DNA of 64,000 nucleotides, taken from NCBI RefSeq assembly GCF_010183535.1, contig NC_071328.1, positions 12,896,001 through 12,960,000 on the forward strand. The letters run 5' to 3'. A program made the position numbers and the translations under genes. This DNA comes from Caenorhabditis remanei. Its lineage: Eukaryota; Nematoda; Chromadorea; Rhabditida; Rhabditidae. The notes beneath the pieces are model-generated. The model was not told the origin of the DNA and did not search any database. It saw only the letters and a program-made list of their open reading frames with translations. Shown in pieces: positions 43,251 to 53,900 of this stretch. Numbering within the stretch: position 1 is the stretch's first letter; each line of letters starts with the position of its first letter.

Positions 43251-44669
43251 TTAGTAGTAGACGGGCTTCTGGTGGCACTCGGCGATTTGATCAGTGGTTG
43301 TGCAACGAGCTAGTTCTGGCGAGAAGAAGAGTCCCGACTCGCAGATGAAGATAGTCTCCTGTCCGTTGACACAGTTACGGTAGTGTTGAGAGCATGGCTC
43401 GATGGCTGTGGCTCCCTCGATGCAAGATGGAACAGACTCTGGAAAATAGGGATTATATATCACGTATCGGTTTGTTGGAGGTACCGCTAGTGGTCTCATA
43501 AGCTTGCTCAGTGGTCACTTCCTCTGGAGTCGTGGTCTCATAGACTTGCTCGGTTGTAACCTCTTCTGGAGTCGTGGTCTCGTAAACCTGCTCAGTGGTG
43601 ACCTCCTCTGGAACGGTAGTGGTCTCATAGACTTCCTCTGTAGTGCTCGTCTCGTAGTATTGTTCAGTGGTAGTCTCCTCTGGAGTGGTGGTCTCGTAGA
43701 CTTGCTCGGTAGTGACCTCAACAGTGGTGGATGGGACATCAGCAGCGGTGGTAGACTCGTATGGAGCGTTGTAGGCCGCAGCGGAACGCTCAACATCATA
43801 CCCATCGGTAGACTCTGTAGTTTCCTCAACAGCCGCCGTGGTGGTCTCCTCGTATCCGTATCCATTGCTGTATGGGAGCTCTCCTGAAGCTTCCTCAGTG
43901 GTGGTCTCCTCATCACCGGATCCCGAATCCTGATCGTCTCCTGAACCATTTTGGCACTCTGGAACATTCAAAACGTAGTCACAAATGACACGAGCCTCGT
44001 CGAAAGCGAGTCTAGCTGGACATTGCATTGGGATGGTGTATCCGTTGGAGCAGGCGATGTAGTGGTCGCTGCACTGTCCGAATGAGTAGAATCCGTCTGG
44101 TTTGCCTTGGCAAGTTCTGTCGATGGCTGTGCGAGTGACTGGTTCGACGATAGGAGCAGCGGTAGTGACAGCTGGGACGATTGGGATGTATACGGTTGTG
44201 GTCTCAGCTGGAATAGTGGAGGCCTCAGTTGTCTCTTGAGTAGCATAAGCTTCCGTTGTAGTGACTTCTTGTGGGGTTCCACCGCACTCTGGAACGTTGT
44301 CAGAGTACTCGCAAGCGACGATTCGCTGGTCGTAGATCAGGTTTGCTGGGCAGTCCATGATTCTAGAGATTCCTGGAAAAAATACCGATTTTTCGCCACT
44401 TTTAGCTGAAATTTACCTCCAGAACAAGTCAAAAACTGTGGAGAGCATCCGCCAATTGCGTAGAGACCATCTTCCTTGGTTGAACAGTCCGTATCGATTG
44501 CGACAGCGTCGGCACCTGATGCATATCCGTTATCGTTACCGGATCCGTCACCAGAAGCTTCTGGAGTTGTGCTCTCGAGTGGAAGGTTCTCGTACATACC
44601 AGCGACACCATATTGGGCACAGGCAGAGGCGACGAGGAGAGCGACGAGTACCACTTGTTTAGGGAGCAT
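43251..44669 (-). CDS. Secreted chitin-binding, Thr/Glu-rich protein (CPG-like), 442 aa
   Basis: Exons (minus) 44669-44417, 44372-43485 and 43438-43251 close in phase 1 and 1. A signal peptide (LPKQVVLVALLVASACAQ) begins the protein. Three Peritrophin-A type chitin-binding domains with six cysteines each follow: residues about 60-110 (DCSTKEDGLYAIGGC to CEYSDNVPEC, split by intron 1), about 165-220 (CQGKPDGFYSFGQCSDHY) and the C-terminal one (CIEGATAIEPCSQHYRNC). Between domains 2 and 3 lies a repetitive linker of EVTTEQVYETTTPE units. Serine-glycine runs (GDGSGNDNG, QDSGSGDE) could carry chondroitin. This is the architecture of the CPG-1/CPG-2 eggshell proteoglycans; which ortholog it is I cannot say. 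Its 3' UTR is duplicated near xpg-1. Confidence 0.88.
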
Positions 44670-44689
44670 CCTGGAATAGAAAAATCAGA

Positions 44690-44960
44690 AAAAAAAAAAT
44701 CGTATTTTTCAAGAGAAAATAAGCGAAAAGCCGAGTTGAAAGCTGTTTGCTGCTAACTCAGCCTAATTTTGGCCTAAAATTTAGGAAAAATTCGTCTTTT
44801 TCAAGAGGAAACGAGCGCAAAACCGAGTTTGTTGCTTACTCAGCCTAATTTAGCCAAAAATTTAGAAAAAATGCGTATTTTTCAAGAGGAAATAAGCGAA
44901 AAGTCGAGTTTAAAGCTGTTTTCTGCTTACTCAGCCTAATTTTGGCCTAAAAATCCAGAT
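44690..44960 (-). repeat. Three tandem units upstream of the chitin-binding gene
   Basis: A unit of about 85-95 bases with TATTTTTCAAGAGGAAATAAGC, AAGCTGTTTTCTGCTTACTC and CAGCCTAATTTTGGCCTAAAA is repeated three times just before the start codon. It may include the promoter or 5' UTR. The next 600 bases to the p24 gene show nothing recognisable. Confidence 0.75.
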
Positions 44961-45624
44961 TTACAAGCTAAAATGAAGTCAAAAGCAAAAAAAAAAGACT
45001 GAAAAATAAAATTAGAATGAAAATGACGGATCATCGAAACGAATATGATCGAAAATGATGAGAAAACAGTCTCGGAAAGGCTGAAATTCAGAAATTCCCG
45101 CCGGTCGCGACTCTGGGATACGGTATTCGTGGTGAGACCCAGTCGAGTTTTAGCCTGCGTCTTCTTTCGAGAAATTCTTACTGTAGTTGCATTTTTATTT
45201 TTTTTCAGAAAATTTTGATGTTTTTCCAGTTTATCTTGCTATTTTTGAGTTCTTTTGTCTATTTTTCAGCATTAACATTTATGTGAACCGCTGAAATACC
45301 GTTTATAATCGTTGAAACTCTTTCAACCGCGGAGTTATGTGTTCTGTTGCTTTTCAAAAATTTGTTTTCGTTTAAGTATATGTTTTTGCTCCATTTCTTC
45401 TTAATTCATATATCAATTTGTTTATTTTTCACTCCTTTCTCCTTAAATTTGGCCAAAACCTCTATTTTCGGCAATTTTTGCAAGTGCGCTCCACTGCACA
45501 AATGTTTTGTTGGCATTTTTCATGCCCCGAAAACCTCCATTTTCCTTGTTTTCTCTCGTTTCTTTTCAACTAAAAAGCAATTCCGATCAAAAAATCGGTA
45601 AACCATCGAATTCCAGCTAACATC

Positions 45625-46323
45625 ATGCTCAAATTTGTGATATTCTCATCGGTTTTGATAGCCCTCGCCTCATCAATCGAACTCACATTCGAGCTTCCCG
45701 ACAATGCGAATCAATGCTTCTATGAGGATCTGAAAAAGGATGTTGACACTGTTTTTGAGTTCCAGGTATCTTATTTGAAGCTAAAGTGTTCTAATAAGAG
45801 GTTTTAGGTGGTCACCGGCGGTCACTACGACGTTGATTTGATTATCGAGGATCCAAACGGCAAAACTTTGTACAAAGACACCAAAAAACAATATGATAGC
45901 ATAAATTTCAAAGCAGAGGTTGAAGGAACGTACAAAGCGTGTTTCTCCAACGAATTCTCCACTTTCTCGCATAAAATCGTCTACATGGACTGGCAATTCG
46001 GAGATCAGAATGCTCTTCACGCAGCAGTTACTCAAGGAGCTCATGCTATGACTCAATTGGAGAATTATGCTGTGGCGATTGGAGATAAATTGAGAACAGT
46101 TAGTTTTATTCCAGAAAATTGAAAAAAACAGAGATTTTTTCAGATCGACGACTACCAAACCCATCACCGTCTCCGTGAAGCCACCGGTCGCAAGCGTGCC
46201 GAAGAACTCAACGAACGTGTAATGATCTGGTCGTTGGGACAATCCGCTGTTGTCGTTTTCATTGGTATCGGACAAGTCTTCCTGCTCAAATCATTCTTCA
46301 ATGATAAAAGAACTCGTTATTAG
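45625..46323 (+). CDS. tmed-3: p24/emp24 cargo receptor, 203 aa
   Basis: Exons 45625-45765, 45808-46098 and 46144-46323 join in phase 0 twice. The protein has a signal peptide ([17 protein letters not shown]), a GOLD domain starting [17 protein letters not shown] with the paired cysteine in [10 protein letters not shown], a coiled-coil segment ([17 protein letters not shown]), one transmembrane helix ([17 protein letters not shown]) and a short tail FFNDKRTRY. The tail has the di-aromatic COPII signal (FF) and a KR pair for COPI. Such proteins cycle between ER and Golgi in coated vesicles. The symbol follows my memory of the C. elegans neighbour gene. A TTCCAG acceptor lies just upstream of the ATG. 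Confidence 0.9.
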
Positions 46324-46498
46324 CCTTTTCTGTCTATTTTTCTGTAAAAATTCGCCTCCTTTCCCTTCCTAAATGGGTCGTTTCAGTTGTTGTTTGCCCC
46401 TTTTGAATCCCATAGCATAAGAATATAATTTATTGATGATTTCTTCTTAATTTAAGAGAGAAAACCCGAAAGCCGCATTGGTTTTTATTAGAAAAAAA

Positions 46499-47227
46499 TT
46501 ATTCCAGAATCTCTCCGTTGAGAATCTTCTGGTACTGCTCGAGTCGCCGGAGAAGAGCGTCGTTTTGGTTCAAGAGTGTCTGGATTCCATTGACGAGCGT
46601 CTTGCGCTTCTCACGGTTCCGTTTCGCCTGGAAAATCCAATTTTAATTTTTCAGCTCTAAAAAATAGTTACCTGATTCTCTGGAGTCGCATCTGTAATAA
46701 TATTCATTCCATCGAGTGTCTCCAGATGTCTTTCAGCTTCTTCATTGAAAAACTTTACTTTTTTCTCCAACTTCTTTCCCATCTCCACTTGCTTCGGTTT
46801 CTCCAAAAATCCTCGTTCCAAATCGGCTACATCATGCAAATTGACGTCATAGGTCTTCTGAAGATTGCTCAGGTTATGTTTCTCGTACTGCATAAGCATC
46901 TTGAATCCAGCGTCGTCGGCCATCGCATTCTTCCCGCCCATCACGATAATTTTGTCGTTTTCCTTGAAATTCATGGTAGACAACGAGACGTCCGCTTCGC
47001 CTTGAAGGAATTTTCCTGAAAAATGCGATTTTTGTACTGAAAATTCAAAATTTTCGTTTCAAAAACCCACCTCTATGCAACAATTTCATCGTTTCTACGT
47101 CCACATCATTATCCGAAGCAATCCGTTCACGGAGTTGTCCTAGAGTCATAATAGACTCCTCCCCTTCGGCTTCATCGAGAATATCGACGATAGTTTGTAC
47201 TGAGGAGCAAGAGACAGTGATTTTCAT
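46499..47227 (-). CDS. bag-1: BAG-family Hsp70 co-chaperone, 209 aa
   Basis: Exons (minus) 47227-47071, 47015-46672 and 46627-46499 close in phases 1 and 0. The N-terminal part is ubiquitin-like (MKITVSCSSVQTIVDI, LHRGGKFLQGEADVSL, DKIIVMGGK). The C-terminal helices form the BAG domain (FFNEEAERHLETLDGM, AKRNREKRKTLVNGIQTLLN, LLRRLEQYQKIL), which binds the Hsp70 nucleotide-binding domain and drives ADP release. Length and layout match C. elegans BAG-1 (about 210 aa). It is convergent with the p24 gene (about 175 bases between stops) and divergent from the zinc-finger gene. Confidence 0.93.
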
Positions 47228-47928
47228 GGCTGGAATAAAAAAAATGAGGGAAAAAGAGGCAAGATGGGACGAAAAACGAAAATTCAAAGCGTTTTTCGAG
47301 AAGAAAAACATTTTTTTTGACAACTTTTTGTTGCTAATGGTTAATTTCATAGTCAAAACGTATTTCTCATGCTTAATTTTACACTCAGGAATTATAGGAA
47401 TCAGAAAACCGCCTTGAACGGTCAAGATTTATTGTTTTTTCGCTGTTTGCAGCAATTTTTTCAAAACATCAAAAAATAACAATTTTCAGCAAAAATATGC
47501 ACGAGTTCATATGCACATAATCTTGGAAACACGATTTTTAAACATTTTTTATCAAAAAATATCTGAAAAAGGTCTCGAAAATCCAAGAAAAGCCTCCAAA
47601 CTTCGAGATGTTTCCCTTTTTGCAAAAATAGTCAGCTTGTCCACGTGAAGTACACGAGATCGGCGGTGGAGCACATTTGAGAAATCTGGTGAAATTTGTG
47701 TTTTTTTTTCAGAGACGGTTTTCTAGGGCTTTTTGAGCTCAAAAAGATTCTAAAAATGCCTAAAACAATGAAAAATTGAAGTAAATTGTACAAATATCAC
47801 TTCTTCTTCTTCTTAATAACAGTTTTTTCCATTACAAACCACAAAGCATTATCTTATCTATGCACTCTTTTCGTTCCCTCATAAATTTCATAACTCTAAC
47901 TGAGTTTTTTCTTTAATTTCCAGTAAAA
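47228..47928. promoter_or_regulatory. Divergent region between bag-1 and zinc-finger gene
   Basis: About 700 bases holding both promoters. It includes a GGCGGTGGAGCACATT fragment of the GCGCTCCACCG repeat near 47660 and a CTTCTTCTTCTTCTT run near 47800. A TTTCCAG acceptor at about 47918-47924 precedes the zinc-finger gene's ATG. Confidence 0.4.
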
Positions 47929-50900
47929 ATGACATCACCAACTGAATCACGGGTTATATACGAGAGCGATCTATCAATATTTAACGGCAGACTGTGTTCT
48001 CTTCGGATATTGATACATTCTCAGACCGAAAATCGAGTAAAAGTGAGATTTATCAGCAAAAAATCAATAATTTATACCCAAATCATTCAGATCCGTGTCA
48101 CCTCCTCATCTGACGTCTCAATTCTGCTGGACAGAACTATTGAATTCTCAGAATGTCAGAAATTAATAGATATTTTGAATGGAGTAATCAAAGCACGTGC
48201 CCAGGACCCAACAATACTCGGACCACGTGTCGATCAAGTATTCGGAGATTCAGAATTCCCATTTCGATTGGTTTGTTCAGCCGAGAAATTCAGATATTCC
48301 TCTTATTAATATTCCGATGGCACAAGCATCTCCAGAAGAACGTTGTGATCACGTTTTGCAGTTGTATTTAACGGAAAAAGTGAGAATTTCGATGAAAAAT
48401 GTCAAAAATTAAACTAGGAGCTAAAAAACTTGGGATTTTGAGCTGATTTTAGAGCTAAAAAGGTGTTTTCATCCAAATATAGTTGATTTTTAACACAAAA
48501 GTTGAATTTTTGATCTTAAAATAGAACATTGGACATAAAAATCGATTTTCTAAGGCGCGATATCAAATTTTGCTCAAAACTTGGGATTTTGAGCTGATTT
48601 TAGAGCTAAAAACAATGTTTTCATCCGAAATTCGCATATTTTTCTTCAAATTTCAAAAACTTTCTTGCGAACCTAATAAAAATCGATTTTCAAAACGGCA
48701 AAATCGAATTTTGAGCTGATTTCAGAGCTAAAAACGGTGTTTTAATCCGAGATTCCCTTGTTTTGCATTGAATTTTCATGAAAAACTCAAAATTCAACCA
48801 AAAATATCCACATGTTAAATTTTTTCATTCGAATTTTAACAATTTTCACAAAAACTCTACTAAATCATGCATTTCTCGCCAATTATAGGTTTTCAGAGTT
48901 GTTTTTTTTTACACAAAAATTGAATTTTTGATCTAATTTTCCACTCAATTTTGAAAAATGCAGGTTTTTCTTCATTTTTTTCGTTAAAACTTCATTTTTT
49001 TGCTTCATTTTTTTCGAAACACTACATTTTTACACTTCCAGACTCAACATCAAGCTCAAATCGCAAAAACCGACGAACTATCGAAACAACTTCAGAGTAC
49101 TGTAACGGAATACAATGCGGTAAGAGTTTCTTGACTGAAAACTGTTTCTTCTCAGTCCAAAAATGCAAATTTGAAATTTCCAGCTCCGCCAACGTTGTGA
49201 ATTCGGCGAGAAAGAGATCAATCTCCTCCGCCAATTAACTCGAAGCAATTCTGAAAATCGTAAGCGAAATCGAGACGATTCAGATTCAACTCCAATGAAG
49301 AAAAGAAGATGTCGATGTGGAGACGATGAATCATGTGGATCGGATTGTGATGGAGAAATGGAAGAAGACGAGGAGGAGGATGATGATATTTCAGCAGATG
49401 TTCAGATGTTCCGAGCGGCCGCATCACAACTACAAATGTCTGGACGTGAATCTCATAATGGTGAGGGAGGTTTTTGGCTGAAAATCGCTCAAAATGAGTG
49501 ATTTCGAGGGAAAATTAGCTTGAAACAATCTAGAAATGATATTTTCTCGCTGAAATTCACCTTTGAGAATCCAAATTTGTGAATTTGGCTGGAAATCGCT
49601 CAAAGATTAGCTTTTTCGACAATTTTGACTGGAATTTGTCTGAAAAAAAGAGGGATTTCAACTTTGACTGAAATTAGTGATGTGTTCGAAACTTGGCTCA
49701 AAATGCTGAAATTCACCTTTTAGATTCCAAATTTAGTATATCGGCATCGCTCAAAAAATTAGCTTTTTCGGCTTTTTTTAAGTGATATTTTTCCGAAAAA
49801 TGGTCTAAAAGGAAGGAAAATAGGCTTTTTTTCAGCCGAAAACTAATTTTTCTCTGAGTTTCGCAAAGTTTATGATTTTTCTCTTGGAATTTTTGAAAAT
49901 TTGGGAAGAAATCTAATTGCGACTTCCGACTTCCGACTTCCGGGCGTTATTTCACTTCCGACTTCCGACTTCCGTTTTAGAAAAAATCACCTCCGCACAA
50001 CTCTTCTATGTACCAATATTTCAAAAGTGGGCGGGGCCTGGCTTGAATATGCAGAGCCTGCATTGCAGACTTGTCAAAAACTGGTTGACCTTCGCTAGTA
50101 AGTCAAAACCAGAGTTGCGCGGAATTCCGACTTCCGTCTTCCGGGCATTTTTCCCTTCCGTTCCGACTTCCGTTTTGAAAATTTTACTTCCGACTTCCGT
50201 CATTCCATAACTGTGAAATTTAGGAAGAAAACATTTTGCAAAAATGTAAGGAAAAATGGTCTAAAAGGACGGAAAATAGACGTTTCTTCAGTCAAAAACT
50301 AATTTTTCTCTGATTTTCGCAAATTTTATGATTTTTCTGTTGGAATTTTGAATATTTGCGAAAAAAATCTACTTCCAACTTCCGACTTCCGAGCTTTTTT
50401 CACTTCCGACTTCCGTTTTCGGAGTTTCACTTCCGAATTCCGACTTCCGTTTAAGAAAAAATCACTTCCGCACTTCCTCTGATGTCTTACTTTATTCAAA
50501 AACGGAGAAGAACCAAACATTTCGAACAATAATCTTTCAAACACAAAACAACTAATTAATTTTTCTTAAAATCCAAATAATTCGCAATTGGCAGTGCTCC
50601 ATACTTGTCCACACACGCATCCCGAATGAAACTATATTCACAAGCTGTCATCGCGTACCCATTCACTTCGTACGAAAACAATCGATACCCGAGTTGACCT
50701 ATATGATTGAGTAGCTCGACGTGAGCAGGTGATCCTCCGTGTACTTCTAGATATATTTGACACACATTATACGTCTTCAAGAATGGAATCAGACACGTCA
50801 TCTCGGCACCTTCTATGTCAATTTTTAGAATTTCGATTTCCGAGACATTCGAGCTTTTCGCAAGGTCTTCTATCGTATATTCGTTGCGAGACGTGTCGGT

Positions 50901-53900
50901 TTTGTTGGAGATTTTGGCTTTTCGAGTTGTTCCACGATTCTTTGCATACGTGTCTTTGGTATTACTCTGTTGTTCGTCCTGGATATCAGATTTTTTAAAA
51001 ATCAAAAAAAAATTTATTTGAGATTCTGATACTCCAGAAAATTCTGAGCAACTTTCATCATTGGAGCATATGCTAAAAATCGCTCTAAACCCCCTAAATT
51101 CCATACTTGCAACGGGCCGGGCCGGGCCGGGCCGGGCCGATTTGAGAATTTTCACCGGCCCGGCCCGGGTCACAGTACAAAAATTTGAAAATTTGAATTT
51201 TTTTGAAAATTTTTTGATTTTTTTCGCAAAAAAGTCGAATTTTCGACTATGTTTTTACATATCGATAAAACTCAAGTTTACATAGGATTTTTGACTATTT
51301 TTGACGAAAATTTCAAAAAATTTCGAAAAATTTTGTGAAAAAATTGTGCTCGTTTTTTGACTCCGGGCCGACCGGGCCGACGGGCCGAGCCGGGCCGGGC
51401 CGATATTTTGCAAGTATGCTAAATTCCCGTTTTTTCCGTCTCAAAATGAGCCCAGTTTTTTTCCACCGTGTAGTCCTCTCAGACAAATTTATTTCTCAAT
51501 TCCTCGTTTTCTCACGTTTTCCAACTTTTATATTGCAGAAAATTTTTTTAAAAAACTGCGAAAACTTGTTGGAAAAAGCGAGGAAACGAGGAATTGAGAA
51601 ATAAATTTGTCCGAGGACTACACGGTGGAAAAAACTCGCGTGGGGGAAAACTCTTCCACGAAGACTCCTTTTGAGCCGGGAAATTAGGGGGGTTTAGAGC
51701 GATTTTCAGCATATGCTCCAATGATGAAAGTTGCTCAGAATTTGCTGAAGTATCAGAATCTGAAATTTAAAAAAGTATGACTTCAGTCCTCCTTTCAAGG
51801 AGGAGGGACTCACCACATCGAATCCATAAATCACACTCCGATTACTCGTCATTCTTTGCCATTCCTCCTCGAAACTAATAATATTGTTAAGTCCCAACGA
51901 GAATAGTCTGAAACACGAGACACGCGTCGAAAGGTGCGCCAGGTGAGACCCAGACTCACACTGAATTTTCTGGAATTCTCCACGGATTGCACACCCACTT
52001 GCCGCCGTCTCCAATCGTTCCAACTCTCACTTTCGACGGACAGAACACTTCCATGGCCAGTGATCCGTAGAGCAGATAGAACTGGTTCTCAGCGTTGATA
52101 CCAGACAACGTCTTCTGTCGGATAGACACTTGGCTCGTCGAGTATTCTTTCATTTTCTGGTAATTAGTTGATTAAACATAATTATCAAACGCACTGACAA
52201 TTTCGTCATTGCATTAGCACGGCACGCTTCTTACAATCGCGTTCTACCGAAACCGGAGGAAGTTGTGTGCGAAATTGAGAGACTCAGAGAAAAAGAGACA
52301 TTTTTCAAGGGCATTTCGGTAGAGCGCAGTTGCAAGAGCTGTGACGAGCTAATAGTTGTCTGAAAAAACAGAAAATTCTTACCGAAAATAGCACTTGGAA
52401 TTCCTTGGAGTTCTGTGTTCTTCCCACAAGTATTTCATCAATTTTCGTCTGAATTTCCGATAGTTTCTGATCTACGCTGCTCTTCGAATTCCCTCCGTAA
52501 TTTGTCTTACTCCACATCAAAAAATTGAGAAACGTCAGGCATATGATCAGTGAGATGATAATGTTCTGACTGATGTTAGTCATCGTATAGAATACAAATC
52601 AATGAATCATTGTTGTGGAATTTCTATGCGAATTTCAGAAGATACGTGTCATTTTTTTCACGTAGTTTTTTGCGAAGGTCGTTTGAGAAAAATTTCTTCG
52701 GGAATCACGTTGGATTTTTTAAATCACAAAAAAATTCCGAAATAGGAAAACACTTCTTACAACCGCGCTCTACCAAGAGGTTTAGAGAAAAAGAGACAAG
52801 GGAGTTCGATGGAGCGCAGTTGTAAGAGCTGTGCAGAGCTAATAGAAATTTTCAAAAAGGGGTAGAAATTCACTTTTACCTCTTTTTATCTAAAATTTTG
52901 AAAACTATGCGGCAACATGACAGAAGTGGGCGGAGCCTATTTCCCGATTCACAAAATTCGAAAATTTCAGTTGAAGTATCATCAGATGGCGGAAAAGACA
53001 AGAACGAGATGAGTCTCATCAAACAACTCGAACAGATTTCAAGTGTCATTGTCAAAGGTTCGTTTCTGAAAAAAAGCGGACCCGAAATGGCCCGGATGCA
53101 AAAATGTGTACTCATTTTTTCTTTTTTTCGAAAATTCATAGTGCTGGTTACTGTACCTCACCAAAGTTTCCAAAAAAAAATTCAATTTTCTGTAAAATTT
53201 TTGATATTTAGGATCGGGTTACCGTAGCTGGATCCTGAAATTTTTGGATCGGGTTCCTATAAGTTTCTGGGAAACTGTAGTCAGTGAGCATACTGTAATA
53301 GGATCCTAGTTATATAGATGTAGGTTACTGTACTAAGATCCGACAAATTTTAGGATCGGGTTCCTATAAGTTTCTGGGATACTGTAGTCAGTGAGCATAC
53401 TGTAATAGGATCCCAGTTTTATAGATGTAGGTTACTGTACTAAGATCCGACAAATTTTAGGATCGGGTTACTGTAGCTGGATCCTGAAATTTTTGGATCG
53501 GCCTACTGTCATTTTCTGGATTTCTGTAGTCAGTGAGCATACTGTAGTAGGATCCCAGTTTTATAGATGTAGGTTACTGTACTATGATTCAAAATTGTTT
53601 TTGGATCGGGTTACTGTACCTGGACCCCTTGACAAATCTGAAAAACTCCCAAAAATTGCAGCTCCAAACCTTCCATCGACCAGCACAATGCACATAAAAA
53701 TGGAGGATGGACAAGAGGAATCGGGTCCGATAGTCATTCAGGGACAAGGTTCATCAGAAGATTCATCTCCAGGAGTGAAACAGAAAGTAGTCGGAGTCGT
53801 TCAATATGTAATCTGTCAACTGTGTCCGGAAGAAGAACAGAAATCAATGGATCTGTCGAATCAACAGCAAATGGAAGAACATTTCCTTGATAAACACGTG

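Larger units (their letters stand above)
51033..51768. repeat. Inverted repeat with coding-like arms
   Basis: GATACTCCAGAAAATTCTGA through GCATATGCT..ATCGCTCTAAACCCC at 51033-51101 is the near-complement of 51680-51768. Continuation of the left arm beyond the GGGCC element (CCGTTTTTTCCGTCTCAAAA) matches CTTTTGAGCCGGG on the right. The right arm therefore shows the sequence before the GGGCC element inserted. Confidence 0.85.

Noticed and set aside
43504..43887. Open frame on the plus strand antisense to the chitin-binding gene, rich in Leu/Ser/Gly
   Set aside because: It is the shadow of the repetitive Thr/Glu linker on the minus strand; no splice sites or independent start context.
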